Below, piece by piece: positions 18,099-26,925 of a DNA stretch of 64,000 nt; position 1 is the stretch's first letter; each line of letters starts with the position of its first letter. The translations under genes and the position numbers were made by a program. This stretch comes from DAOUJI01 sp965219565 (GTDB taxonomy: Bacteria; Chloroflexota; Dehalococcoidia; Lucifugimonadales; JAGWBF01), in NCBI GenBank assembly GCA_965219565.1, contig OZ244780.1:2418001-2482000 (forward strand), in the 5' to 3' direction. The notes under the pieces were generated by a model. The model worked only from the letters and a program-made list of their open reading frames with translations, was not told the DNA's origin and did no database searches.

Positions 18099-19088
18099 CT
18101 AGCTGTTGACTAGCTCGCGCACCGCCTCAGTGAAGGAGGGCAATATCTTCTCCCAATCGCCCACCACACCGTAGCGGGCCTCTTTGAAGATATTGGCGTC
18201 GGCGTCCTTGTTGATTGCCACGATGACCTTGGCTCCGGAACAGCCCGCCATGTGCTGGCTGGCCCCGGATATGCCGACGGTTATGTAGAGTTCGGGAGTG
18301 ATGGTCTTCCCAGTCAGCCCCACCTGCCAGCTGTAAGGCACCCAGCCGGAGTCGACAGCGGCGCGGGAAGCGCCCACTCCGGCGCCAAGTATTCGCGCCA
18401 CTTCCTCCAGCTTCTTGAAGGGCTCGGGCCCGCCAAGGCCCCTGCCGCCGGATATGACTATGCTCGCGTCTTCCAGCTTGATGCCCTCCGACTCCTCCTT
18501 GACCACCTGGACGACCTTGACCTTCGCTATTGAAGGGTCCAAATCGACAGATACGTCCACCGTTGCACCTGAACGGGAAGGGTCGGGTTCCAAAGGCTCA
18601 TAGACCTTGGGGCGTATGGCCGCGATTTGCGGGCTTCCCATGCAGGTGACTGAAGCCATGCAGGAGCCTCCGTACACCGGCCTGTTGGCGACTAGCCGTC
18701 CGTTGTCGTCGATTCGCACTTCCAGGCAGTCTTGGGCAAGGCCAACACCAAGGCGGAAGGCTAGCCTCGGAGCTATTTCTCTTCCTATGAGAGTCCGGCC
18801 AACCAGAATGATGTTGGGAGACGCCTCGGTGCAAACTTTTTCTAGAGCGGCCAGTTGAAGGTCCGCCTGGTAGTCTTGAAGGAGGTCGTGAGAGACCGCG
18901 TACACTTTGTCGGTCCCGTGGCTGAACAGTGTCTGGGCCAGGTCTCCGGCGGCTCCCGCCAGGACTGCGGCGCTCAGCTCCTCGCCCAACTCGTCGGCCA
19001 GTTTCCTTCCGACAGCCAGCAACTCCCTCGTGGTGGAATTAACGCCGTCTTGGTCCAATTCACTTACGACTAGCACTCCGCTAGGCAT
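18099..19088 (-). CDS. etfA: Electron transfer flavoprotein subunit alpha
   Basis: A 329-residue ETF alpha chain that carries FAD and passes electrons from dehydrogenases to the quinone pool or another acceptor. The C-terminal FAD domain is plain: SGGRGLGGPEPFKKLEEVA near residues 208-226, an Arg-Ala-x-Asp-x-Gly-W segment, QVGLTGKTITPELYI, and GISGASQHMAGC. The N-terminal domain is shorter than in canonical ETF but complete. ATG start follows GGAGG. It lies 68 bp after etfB on the same strand. Confidence 0.93.
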   Translation of the reverse strand: MPSGVLVVSELDQDGVNSTTRELLAVGRKLADELGEELSAAVLAGAAGDLAQTLFSHGTDKVYAVSHDLLQDYQADLQLAALEKVCTEASPNIILVGRTLIGREIAPRLAFRLGVGLAQDCLEVRIDDNGRLVANRPVYGGSCMASVTCMGSPQIAAIRPKVYEPLEPDPSRSGATVDVSVDLDPSIAKVKVVQVVKEESEGIKLEDASIVISGGRGLGGPEPFKKLEEVARILGAGVGASRAAVDSGWVPYSWQVGLTGKTITPELYITVGISGASQHMAGCSGAKVIVAINKDADANIFKEARYGVVGDWEKILPSFTEAVRELVNS

Positions 19089-19156
19089 GGGTTTGCTACC
19101 TCCGAGAATCTTGCTCTGTCTTCATGTTCATCCGCCATATGGGATAGGCGGCCTCA

Positions 19157-19957
19157 TCAAATGAGCTTGGCCTCTCTGAGCTTCAGAGCCAGGTTTCGTC
19201 CGGCTTCTTCATCGGTATCGCCTTCTACAATCTCGCACTCCGCCTCGACCACAGGGATGAACAAGTCTACGAGATTGAGCTTCGATTCTATCTGGGAGGA
19301 GTCCACGTCCAGGTCGCTTAGGCTCCACTCGGTGGGCTTCTTGCGGGTGGCGGCCATTATGCCCCTCAGGGTGGGATACCGGGGCTGGCCAAGCTCGTTG
19401 CTGACGGTCACCAGCGAAGGAAGGGGCCCCTCGATGATCTCGTATCCGTCTGGGACGACTCTCTCCACCGTGACCTTGCCGTCGCCCACCTGGACGTTTT
19501 TTGCAATGGTGATGCAGGGGATGCCCAGCAGTTCGGCCACCCCTAATGGCACCTGGGCGTTGTCCCAGTCCGAGGCTTGACGCCCGCAGAGCACCAGGTC
19601 GAAGTCGCCCAGCTTCTTGATCGCGGCGCTGAGCAGGGACGCCGTAAAGAAACTGTCGGCCACGTTTTCGAACTCGTTTCCGTTGAGGAGAACAAGCTCG
19701 TCGGCTCCCATGGAGAGGGGCTTCTTCATCACGTCCAGGGAAAAGCTTTGCCCCATAGAAATGACGGTAACGTTGGCTTCCTGGCCGTCTTTGATGCGCA
19801 TGGCGGCTTCCACTGCGTTTTCGTCAAAGCCGTTCACCACCGGCGGTATGGAGGCGGGAGTGACTACCTTTTTGTTCTCACGGTCGACCTGAAACGCTGA
19901 GGCCGGCATCTCCGGGTCTATGACCTGCTTGGCTAGAACTATGATGTTCAGGGGCAT
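19157..19957 (-). CDS. etfB: Electron transfer flavoprotein subunit beta
   Basis: A 266-residue ETF beta chain. The start at 19957 (MPLNIIVLAKQVIDPE) is chosen because an AGGAGGC site lies just upstream; a longer reading from 20020 would add residues with no family match. The AMP-binding and family motif CGRQASDWDNAQVPLGVAELLG is near residues 125-146 (shown in part: CGRQASDWDNAQVPLG). With EtfA it forms the soluble heterodimer that serves the FAD dehydrogenase encoded upstream and probably others. Normal length. Confidence 0.93.
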   Translation of the reverse strand: MPLNIIVLAKQVIDPEMPASAFQVDRENKKVVTPASIPPVVNGFDENAVEAAMRIKDGQEANVTVISMGQSFSLDVMKKPLSMGADELVLLNGNEFENVADSFFTASLLSAAIKKLGDFDLVLCGRQASDWDNAQVPLGVAELLGIPCITIAKNVQVGDGKVTVERVVPDGYEIIEGPLPSLVTVSNELGQPRYPTLRGIMAATRKKPTEWSLSDLDVDSSQIESKLNLVDLFIPVVEAECEIVEGDTDEEAGRNLALKLREAKLI

Positions 19958-20102
19958 GGGGCCTCCTAAGGAAACCTCAAGGATGGGATGATGGGCAAGA
20001 TAGGCGACATTGGCAGCCAATCGAGAATATAGCGCCGCCCACAGGCACTGTCAAACGGCTTGGAGGCTCCAAATCCACCTTGTCAAAGGTGTTAATAGAG
20101 CG

Positions 20103-21593
20103 TTACAAGGCCCTAGCTAGCGAGTCTTCGCCCGCGCTGTCTCCGGCTATCTTGCCGAACACGGCCCCAGAGGTCAGGCCGGACCCTCCGGGGTAGTTGT
20201 GGTAGAACAAGCCTCCCACCATCTCCCCGGCGCAGTAGAGACCGGGTATGGGGACCTCCTCGCAGTCCAACACCTGACCCCGGTCATTGATTTTGAGGCC
20301 GCCGAAGGTGAATGTTATCCCGCAGGTCACCGCGTAGCCGATGTACGGCGGCGTGTCCAGGGGCAGCGCCCAGTTGGACTTGGGAGGGTCTATGCCCGCT
20401 GTGCTCTTTCCGTCCAGGACGGCCGGGTTATAGTCCCCATCCTGGACCGCGTTGTTGTACTCCTCCACCGTCCGAACGAGGCCCTCCCTGTCGATGTCCA
20501 ACTTGTCGGCCAGCTGTCCGATAGTGTCGGCAGAAGCCATCGTCACCTGGGGAATCCGGTACTCGTCCCGCAGCTTGTCCCTAACCTTTTCATCGAATAT
20601 CTGGAACGCCACGCCCTGGGGTTGGTGCAGAATCTCCTTGCCGTATATGGCGTATGTATAGTTGCGGAAGTCGGCGCCCTCGTCCACGAACCGCTTGCCT
20701 TCTACGTTCACTATAAGGCCAAGCGGGTAGGAGTGCTTCTGGTAAAGCTCGGTGACCACCCGGTCGCCGTAGGGCGGAGCGTTAAGGTCCCACGCCACGG
20801 CATGGCAGCCGCTCCAGTGCCCGTGGGCCTGGGCGCCTATATCCAGCGCCATGCGTATTCCGTCGCCGGTGTTGTACGGGATGCCACGCACCTTGGCCAG
20901 TTCCCAGCCGGGCCCAAGATATCGGGTGCGCATCTCCGCGTTTGACTCGAACCCGCCACACGCCAACACCACCGCTCCGGCGGCGACGTCTTCAAACCCG
21001 TCCGGCCCCTTGACTCGAACTCCCGACACATCTCCCCCCTGGTCCTGAATCAACGAGACGGCCCTGGTGGAATACCTGACGCTGGCCCCCATCCTATTAG
21101 CTACATCGAATTGCTGGTCTGAGAGGCCTTTGCCGGCTCCGACAGCTTCGATAACCAGCCCTCCCCAGAAACGGTATACGTCTCCCACCTTGAAGGCTTG
21201 CCTGCCGAAAGACAGGACGTACCGGACACCCTTTTCCCTGAGCCAGAGAAGGGTGGGAAGGGACCTGGTCACCAGCAACTGGGCCATGACCGGGTCCGAG
21301 AGGCCGTTGGTGACCCTCATAAGGTCTGCGTAGAAGTCGCTTTCGGTGTACTTGCCCACCTCGATAGAACGTTCCTCTTCCTCTGACATGTCGGGAACGA
21401 GAGCTTTGATCTCCTCCAAGCCGTTGTACGGGCAACGAATGACGCCGCCGGTGAAATAGGTGTTGCCCCCTCTGAAGTATTCCGGGGCCTTCTCAAGGAC
21501 CAACGTGCTGGCTCCCTGCTCGCGGGCCGCGATGGCTGCTGAGAGAGCGGCGTTTCCGGCTCCCACAACCACTACGTCGAAACGGTTTTCCAA
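20103..21593 (-). CDS. FAD-dependent dehydrogenase, fumarate reductase/tricarballylate dehydrogenase-like
   Basis: A 496-residue flavoprotein of the FAD_binding_2 family. The dinucleotide motif VVVVGAGNAALSAAIAA is at residues 7-23, with a second FAD contact at VVLACGGFESNAEMR and the C-terminal GLYCAGEMVGGLFYHNYPGG loop. The active-site region lies around the HSYPLGLIV strand. It resembles the tricarballylate dehydrogenase (TcuA) and 3-oxosteroid dehydrogenase relatives more than true succinate dehydrogenase. The start is TTG five bases after GAGGTGA. The neighbouring etfBA genes suggest ETF as electron acceptor. Confidence 0.87.
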   Translation of the reverse strand: MENRFDVVVVGAGNAALSAAIAAREQGASTLVLEKAPEYFRGGNTYFTGGVIRCPYNGLEEIKALVPDMSEEEERSIEVGKYTESDFYADLMRVTNGLSDPVMAQLLVTRSLPTLLWLREKGVRYVLSFGRQAFKVGDVYRFWGGLVIEAVGAGKGLSDQQFDVANRMGASVRYSTRAVSLIQDQGGDVSGVRVKGPDGFEDVAAGAVVLACGGFESNAEMRTRYLGPGWELAKVRGIPYNTGDGIRMALDIGAQAHGHWSGCHAVAWDLNAPPYGDRVVTELYQKHSYPLGLIVNVEGKRFVDEGADFRNYTYAIYGKEILHQPQGVAFQIFDEKVRDKLRDEYRIPQVTMASADTIGQLADKLDIDREGLVRTVEEYNNAVQDGDYNPAVLDGKSTAGIDPPKSNWALPLDTPPYIGYAVTCGITFTFGGLKINDRGQVLDCEEVPIPGLYCAGEMVGGLFYHNYPGGSGLTSGAVFGKIAGDSAGEDSLARAL

Positions 21594-21717
21594 GGAATCA
21601 CCTCAAGGCGGATTTGCCGAGCGGCGCGGCCAAGCATGGATGACGCAAGCATCATAGCGATTTTCCCCAGGAGGCACAACACTCGACGATTTCCCCTTAT
21701 CCGGCTATATTCAGCCC

Positions 21718-21746
21718 TTGCCAGTTGTAGACAAACCTCTTATACT
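21718..21746 (+). promoter_or_regulatory. Sigma70-type promoter for the surface-protein gene
   Basis: TTGCCA at 21718-21723 and TATACT at 21741-21746 are separated by 17 bases, each one mismatch from consensus. Transcription would start near 21753 and give a leader of about 90 bases to the ATG at 21843, which has a strong AAGGAGG site. Confidence 0.45.
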
Positions 21747-21842
21747 ATGTCACCAGCTTGTGAGCGAAAACCCGCTATCTAGGTCTATACTACAGGATAG
21801 GCCCATTTAACGTGGACGGCCCCGCTAAATTAAGGAGGCGCT

Positions 21843-22991
21843 ATGTCACGGGCTAAAGCCCTCGGGATCTTTCTGATAGTCGGCCTTATTGGCATCCTGG
21901 CTTCCATGTCTGTGGCGTTGGCTCAAGACGCGGCAGTAACAGGGTCTGTCACTGTCGCGGACAGTGACGACTCCAATTATTCCGAGCTCCTGAGCGACAC
22001 GCTGACCGTCAAGCTGTCCAACCTCCCGGCTCTGCCCGCCGACTCAGTGTACGAGGGCTGGATTGTCTCCGATGACGGCCCCCTGAGCATCGGAGTGCTC
22101 GAAGTGACGGACGGCGCCGTCGACCATAGCTTCGCTACGAGCAACGGTTCCAACATCCTGTCCATACACCACACGTTCGTGATTAGTGTTGAACCCGCCA
22201 ATGACTCAGACCCGGCTCCGTCGGACGACAAACCTTACGTCTTGGCGCTCAACGCTGACGCCTTTGCCCAGATTCAAATGCTGGTTCACTCAGCCGAAGG
22301 GAACCCAGCCTATGAGGGTGGCCTCTACGTTGGTGAGCCCATGGGTTCCGCGGTAGGCCTGAGAGCACAGACAGCGATGGCTTTGGCCTACGCTGAAATG
22401 GCCTCGGACGCCGATTCGTTGGATGATGTCCGCAGCGGCTCCCAGATGGTTCTCGATGTGATAGGCGCCGGCCCGGGAATAACCGGTTACGCTGAGCAGG
22501 TGATGGCCCAGGCTTCGGCCGCAACAGCGGCAGACCCTGACGACACGAACATAGCCGTCCGGGCCCAGGAAGCCGCCGACACTGCGGCCAACGTCAAAGC
22601 ATGGGTGGAGCAGGCGCAGGCACACGCAGAATCAGCAGTCTCAAACGCCAATGGCACGGTGGCCCGCGGTAAGATAGCCAACGCAGTAGACCGGCTTACG
22701 AAAGCCTTGAACGGTGTCGACGCCAACTCCAACGGATCGGTCGAGCGGACAGCCGGAGAAGGCGGAGCAATACAGGCGTACCAGGCCTCTCAGGGCTTGG
22801 GCAGCTTTGTGTTCGGAGTAACAGACCCCCCGCCGCCCCCGCCGCCGCCCCCGACGCCCGAACCGCCGGATGTGGGTGACGCCAGCCTGTCCGGAGCCAT
22901 TGCTCCCATACTGCTTATCGGCTTAGCTTTGATAGCCGTCGGCGGAGGCGTCCTGTACGTATCCAACAGGAGAAGGAACAACACGGTTTAG
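21843..22991 (+). CDS. Secreted, C-terminally anchored surface protein, 382 aa
   Basis: Signal peptide (residues 1-28, cleavage after VALAQ or nearby), then an immunoglobulin-like N-terminal domain whose strand order VYEGWIVSDDGPLSIGVLEV, a Phe-Val-Ile-Ser-Val-Glu-Pro strand and a DSDPAPS loop recalls the anti-sigma-K (RskA) C-terminal fold. A long Ala-rich helical region (about residues 140-300) follows, next a run of nine prolines, and finally a single membrane helix with a basic tail (NRRRNN). This is a typical stalk-and-anchor arrangement. Function is unknown. It is followed by a strong terminator. Confidence 0.75.
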   Translation: MSRAKALGIFLIVGLIGILASMSVALAQDAAVTGSVTVADSDDSNYSELLSDTLTVKLSNLPALPADSVYEGWIVSDDGPLSIGVLEVTDGAVDHSFATSNGSNILSIHHTFVISVEPANDSDPAPSDDKPYVLALNADAFAQIQMLVHSAEGNPAYEGGLYVGEPMGSAVGLRAQTAMALAYAEMASDADSLDDVRSGSQMVLDVIGAGPGITGYAEQVMAQASAATAADPDDTNIAVRAQEAADTAANVKAWVEQAQAHAESAVSNANGTVARGKIANAVDRLTKALNGVDANSNGSVERTAGEGGAIQAYQASQGLGSFVFGVTDPPPPPPPPPTPEPPDVGDASLSGAIAPILLIGLALIAVGGGVLYVSNRRRNNTV

Positions 22992-23014
22992 CGCCCTAAC
23001 AGACGGACGAACGT

Positions 23015-23050
23015 AAGAAGCCCCCGATAATCGGGGGCTTCTTCTATTTT
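23015..23050 (+). terminator. Rho-independent terminator
   Basis: A perfect 13-bp stem (23015-23027 with 23031-23043) with a three-base loop is followed by CTATTTT. It ends the transcript of the surface protein gene just upstream. Confidence 0.88.
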
Positions 23051-23116
23051 GGACTCCTGAGCGTCACTGGCCACTACAAGGTACAATAGAGAAACCATGC
23101 TGAGCGGGGGAACGAC

Positions 23117-24352
23117 ATGCTGGCCATCACAAACGTGCGTCTAATCGACGGGACCGGAGCTGACCCGGCAGAAAACACCACTGCGCTTATCGGAAGTGGC
23201 GGAATCATCGAGGCAGTAGGGCCAGCAGAGTCCGTTGCAATCCCTCCTGACGCCCAGACGGTCAGAGGAGATGGACTGACCATGCTCCCTGGGCTAATAG
23301 ACTGCCACGACCACCTGGCGATGCAAGGCTACGACTTGGCGGGGCGATGGGGGCTTGACGAGCCTGCCAGCCTCCGCACACTTAGGGTTGCCCAGACCAT
23401 AGAAGATACGTTGCAATCAGGATATACAACCGTACGTGACGCGGGATGGCTGGACGCCGGTTTCAAGTATGCGGTCGAAGAAGGCATTATCGACGGGCCG
23501 CGGCTCCTTGTCGCTGCCAGTCCCATCTCTCCAACGGGAGGCCTTGCAGACCGGAGGAGCCCGTCTTGGCATCGTCCGCCCCTAGGGGACAACCCAGGGC
23601 TTCCTATGCTCGTGGCCGACGGGCCCGACGAAGTGCGCCGGTGTGTGCGTGAGGCTGTGAGAGTGGGAGCAGACGTAATCAAGTTCGCCACCACGGGAGG
23701 GGCAAGCTCCTGGCCGGGCCACGGACCCAAAGACGTTGAGTTCGGCCGGGACGAAATTCGCGCCTTAGTCCAGGAAGCAAAAGCTCACGGCAAGCGAACT
23801 ATGTGCCATGCCTTGGGAGGTCCAGGCCTCCGCATGACTGTCGAGGAAGGGGCGAATTCCATCGAGCACGGCAGCTATCTGGACCAGGACCCGGACCTGT
23901 TCAAGCTTATGGCTGACCAGGGGACCTTTTTCGTCCCGACCTTGACCGTATATGTATACCACAGGACACAAGGCACGCCCCATGGGCGAGAGCGGGCTGA
24001 ACATCTGCAACCCCACCATATTGAGAGCATTCAACTTGCCCTGAAAGCGGGCGTGAAGGTCGTGGGCGGCACCGACGCCGGAGGTTGGTTGCACGGCAAC
24101 AACGCCCAGGAACTGGAATTGTTGGCGGCGGCAGGCATGAGTCCTATGCAGGTCATCCAAGCCGCCACAGGGTGGGCCGCAGAGTGCCTGGGCATAGATA
24201 AAGAGAGCGGGACTGTTCAACCGGGGAAAGCCGCCGACCTATTGCTCATCGAGGGCGATCCCTTGCAGGACGTGACCATCCTGCAAGACAGGTCGAAAAT
24301 CAAGATGGTTATGAAGGCGGGGAAGGTCTACGTCGACAACTTGCCTGGCTAG
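23117..24352 (+). CDS. Amidohydrolase family protein (metal-dependent)
   Basis: A 411-residue member of the amidohydrolase superfamily. Seen: ITNVRLIDGTGADP beta-sandwich start, GLIDCHDHLAM with the first metal ligands (H..H), a lysine candidate region at VIKFATTGG, HALGG and IEHGSYLD histidine positions, the GGTDAGG catalytic Asp, and the C-terminal GTVQPGKAADLLLIEGDP strand. It belongs near imidazolonepropionase or aryldialkylphosphatase-like (prolidase) enzymes. The natural substrate is not predictable. It stands alone between a terminator and an intergenic repeat element. Confidence 0.9.
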   Translation: MLAITNVRLIDGTGADPAENTTALIGSGGIIEAVGPAESVAIPPDAQTVRGDGLTMLPGLIDCHDHLAMQGYDLAGRWGLDEPASLRTLRVAQTIEDTLQSGYTTVRDAGWLDAGFKYAVEEGIIDGPRLLVAASPISPTGGLADRRSPSWHRPPLGDNPGLPMLVADGPDEVRRCVREAVRVGADVIKFATTGGASSWPGHGPKDVEFGRDEIRALVQEAKAHGKRTMCHALGGPGLRMTVEEGANSIEHGSYLDQDPDLFKLMADQGTFFVPTLTVYVYHRTQGTPHGRERAEHLQPHHIESIQLALKAGVKVVGGTDAGGWLHGNNAQELELLAAAGMSPMQVIQAATGWAAECLGIDKESGTVQPGKAADLLLIEGDPLQDVTILQDRSKIKMVMKAGKVYVDNLPG

Positions 24353-24380
24353 GGCCTACGTCTTTCCGACCTCTCTAATG

Positions 24381-24540
24381 TCATTCCGAAACGGAGCGCA
24401 GCGCAGGGAGGAATCTCAAGCCCTTGTCCTCAAACCGGGGCGCTCAGAAACCCAACGGCCCAAGGAAAGAGGCTGTCAGTCGAATCGCCGCATGACTCCG
24501 AACGACATTTTTGGATTCCTCACTGCGTTCGGAATGGCAG
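24381..24540 (+). repeat. MITE-like intergenic element, copy 1
   Basis: About 160 bp bounded by a left terminus TCATTCCGAAACGGAGCGCA...GGAATCT and a right terminus that is its imperfect reverse complement (GATTCCTCACTGCGTTCGGA). It shares both termini with the copies at 26926 and 35344. No coding capacity. The left end has a short internal duplication (GCGCAGCGCAG). Confidence 0.7.
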
Positions 24541-24585
24541 GCTTGGGGTTTTGGCGCCCGAGTTCGGCTTTAATGTGAACGCGCC

Positions 24586-24948
24586 CTAGGCCCGGGTCCG
24601 GTATATTTCCACCGCCGCCCCGGACATGATGGAGCCTTTTATGGGCGGGTTGGTCTTGGTGACTTTGACGCGCACTGCCTGAATCGGGAACCGGGCCAAT
24701 GACAACGCGGCTATATTTTCAGCGAGCGCCTCAAGAAGGTTACGAGGCGTACCGTCCATCACTTCCTTGACGGTCCTGTAGAGGTGGGCATAGTTGACGG
24801 TGTGGCTGAGGTCGTCGGTCTTTCCAGCTTCTTCCAGGTCCAACTCAGCTTCCAGGTCCACCTGAAACCGCTGGCCCGATGCCTTCTCTTCCGGGTTGAC
24901 TCCGTGGTGCGCGTAGAACTGCATCCCCTGGAGCAGGATACGGTCCAT
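24586..24948 (-). CDS. folB: Dihydroneopterin aldolase
   Basis: A 120-residue T-fold enzyme of folate synthesis that cleaves 7,8-dihydroneopterin to hydroxymethyl-dihydropterin and glycolaldehyde. Family features are all in place: MDRILLQGMQFYAHHGVNPEE with the G-x-x-x-x-H-H-G core, NYAHLYRTVKEVM, NLLEALAENIA (the catalytic Glu region) and the closing VRVKVTKTNPPI strand. The ATG starts directly after the stop of the YbjQ gene. No other folate genes are near. Confidence 0.93.
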   Translation of the reverse strand: MDRILLQGMQFYAHHGVNPEEKASGQRFQVDLEAELDLEEAGKTDDLSHTVNYAHLYRTVKEVMDGTPRNLLEALAENIAALSLARFPIQAVRVKVTKTNPPIKGSIMSGAAVEIYRTRA

Positions 24949-25266
24949 CTATTCCTCGACCACCACCGCCGTGCCGTAGGCCAGGATTTCGGCGGCTCCG
25001 CTGGCCACCATGGAGGTAGTGAACCTGACGGCAAGGACGGCGTTGGCGCCCATTCCCTCCGCATCTTCCGTCATCCTCCGGATTGCTTCGGCCCTGGCGT
25101 CCTCCATCAATCGCGAGTACCCTTTGACCTCTCCTCCAACCAGGCTCTTCAGGGCGCCCATGATATCGGCGCCCACGTGGCGCACACGCACCACGCTTCC
25201 TTGCGCGGAGCCAAGGGTCTTTACAACTCGTTGTCCCGGAATGTCGTTCGTAGTTACTATAATCAT
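24949..25266 (-). CDS. YbjQ family heavy-metal-binding domain protein
   Basis: A 105-residue YbjQ/UPF0145 protein. The start MIIVTTNDIPGQRVVKTLG, the G-x-V-x-R segment SVVRVRHVGADI, GGEVKGYSRLM, the long helix with RAEAIRRM and the MGANAVLAVRF strand match the family well. These small proteins form pentamers and were named for putative metal binding; the role is not proven. It is directly joined to folB and 12 bp from the CoA lyase, thus a three-gene unit. Confidence 0.88.
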   Translation of the reverse strand: MIIVTTNDIPGQRVVKTLGSAQGSVVRVRHVGADIMGALKSLVGGEVKGYSRLMEDARAEAIRRMTEDAEGMGANAVLAVRFTTSMVASGAAEILAYGTAVVVEE

Positions 25267-25278
25267 GTTGTCTCCGAG

Positions 25279-26196
25279 TTACGCTTTCGACATTCGGTCG
25301 GCCAAGGCAAGAAGGTTTTGCGCCCGTTTCACAATGGGCACGTCGACCATCTTGCCGTCCAGAGACGTGGAGCCACGGCCCGCGGCCTCCGCCTCCCTCC
25401 ACACTTCGAGCACCCTGCGGGCGTATTCCATCTCTTCCAGGCTGGGGCTGAACGTCTCGGTGATTATGTCAATCTGGGACGGGTGGATGGCGAACTTGCC
25501 CTTGAACCCCAGTTTCAACGCAGTGGCCGCATCCACCTTGAGCCCATCGGAGTCCCGGAAATTGACGTAAGGGCTGTCCAACGCCAGGACTTCGGCGGCC
25601 TTGGCCGCTGTGCCGACGTATGCCCTGGGGAAATAGACTTCGTCTCCCTGGTCAGTCCGCTGAATCTCCATGTCATCGGCGAAGTCCTCTGCACCGAAGG
25701 CAACGCCGACCACTCTGGGTGAGGCGGCCGCTATTTCGAAAGCCCTGACCACCGCTTTGGCGTTCTCAATCCATGGGATTAGCTTCAGCGTTCCCGCCGT
25801 CATGCCCGCCCGTGTTTCAGCCTGGGACATGAGCCGATCATACTCCTGGACATCCCACGGGGAGTCCACCTTGCCAGCGCTGATCCCGTAAAGGTGCGGC
25901 CCCACGACTTCATTCAATTCATCCCGGCTCAGCCCCGTATCCAACGAGTTGATGCGCACCATAATGCGTTGGCCCTTGGCGCCCAGGGAAGGAGTCATCT
26001 CGCTCACGACCTGGCGGGCGTTCTCCTTCTCGTTGGAAGGCACCGAGTCCTCTAAGTCGGCGATGATAACGTCAGCGTCAAAGTCCCTGGCCTTGGTGAG
26101 CATGTCCCTGCGGTTTCCAGGGACAAATATCAGGCACCGGATGATTTCCAACGCGGTCCTCCCGGATATGCTCGAATTTGCGGTCAAGTATAGCAT
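25279..26196 (-). CDS. HpcH/HpaI aldolase / citrate-lyase-beta-like CoA ester lyase
   Basis: A 305-residue TIM-barrel enzyme like the beta subunit of citrate lyase and the malyl/citramalyl-CoA lyases. Features: IRCLIFVPGNRRDMLTKA with the CoA-site Arg, ADVIIADLEDSVPSNEKENAR, RINSLDT, VGVAFGAEDFADDMEI (metal ligand) and GKFAIHPSQIDII. It splits a 3-hydroxyacyl-CoA into acetyl-CoA or similar plus a keto acid, needing Mg. A GGGGAGG lies only two bases before the ATG at 26196; a TTG at 26187 would have better spacing, so the exact start is open. It is divergent from the flavin reductase gene. Confidence 0.88.
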   Translation of the reverse strand: MLYLTANSSISGRTALEIIRCLIFVPGNRRDMLTKARDFDADVIIADLEDSVPSNEKENARQVVSEMTPSLGAKGQRIMVRINSLDTGLSRDELNEVVGPHLYGISAGKVDSPWDVQEYDRLMSQAETRAGMTAGTLKLIPWIENAKAVVRAFEIAAASPRVVGVAFGAEDFADDMEIQRTDQGDEVYFPRAYVGTAAKAAEVLALDSPYVNFRDSDGLKVDAATALKLGFKGKFAIHPSQIDIITETFSPSLEEMEYARRVLEVWREAEAAGRGSTSLDGKMVDVPIVKRAQNLLALADRMSKA

Positions 26197-26346
26197 AACC
26201 TCCCCACGGTCCCTGAGGCGACAGCGCCCCCTCCCCTGGTTTGGAGACGCCCTGTTGATGCATAGCTGGGCCAGCTTTTTCATGTCAGCTTTTTGATATA
26301 TAATGTGGCGCATCATCAATTCCACATAGTTGATAGGACGGTGGAT

Positions 26347-26841
26347 ATGGCGGTCACCAAAGACGAATTCCGAAGTTGCATGGGAGCCTATCCCACGGGC
26401 GTGACCGTGGTGACAACTTTGGACGAGGAAGGCAATGTCCACGGCATGAGCGCTAATTCGTTCACTTCCGTATGCCTGGAGCCTCCTCTAATTCTCGTTT
26501 GCGTGGCCCACAACACCAACACCTACGGTTTCATAGAGAAAGCCGGGAAGTTCGGAGTGAACGTCCTGCGCCAGAACCAAGAGGCTGTAGGACGCTATTT
26601 CGCTCGGAAACCTGAGGACAGGACCGGCGACGTCCCTTACGAAGTGTCCATCAGTCCGGGTATGGGTCTTCCATCCATAGGTGAAGCGCTAGTCTTCTTC
26701 AGCTGCGAAGTGGTCGGCTCCCACCTCTACGGAGACCACACCATCTATATCGCAGAGGTCAAGGAACTGGAACGGGGCGACCCGGGAGCGCCGGTGCTCT
26801 TCTACGAGAGCCGCTGGTACGCCGACGTGGAGATGTCCTAG
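26347..26841 (+). CDS. Flavin reductase family protein
   Basis: A 164-residue split-barrel flavin reductase-like domain (FMN_bind/DUF1791). MAVTKDEFRSCMGAYPTGV then VVTTLDEEG, GMSANSFTSVCLEPPLILVC, FGVNVLRQNQ and GDHTIYIAEVKELE cover the whole domain. It reduces FMN with NAD(P)H and can feed FMNH2 to LLM-type monooxygenases, of which this window encodes two, but it is not adjacent to either. Start at 26347 is chosen over an upstream in-frame ATG at 26293, which would add residues unlike the family. Confidence 0.9.
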   Translation: MAVTKDEFRSCMGAYPTGVTVVTTLDEEGNVHGMSANSFTSVCLEPPLILVCVAHNTNTYGFIEKAGKFGVNVLRQNQEAVGRYFARKPEDRTGDVPYEVSISPGMGLPSIGEALVFFSCEVVGSHLYGDHTIYIAEVKELERGDPGAPVLFYESRWYADVEMS

Positions 26842-26925
26842 GGCCTGCCCGCCTTAAAGCCGGGCGCCGAAACCTCTAGCGAGTGGTTCCGAGTACTCCT
26901 ACCACATCACTCCTAACGCCTAACC

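Noticed and set aside
26197..26442. N-terminal extension of the CoA-ester lyase
   Set aside because: It overlaps the flavin reductase gene on the other strand and has no similarity to the family.
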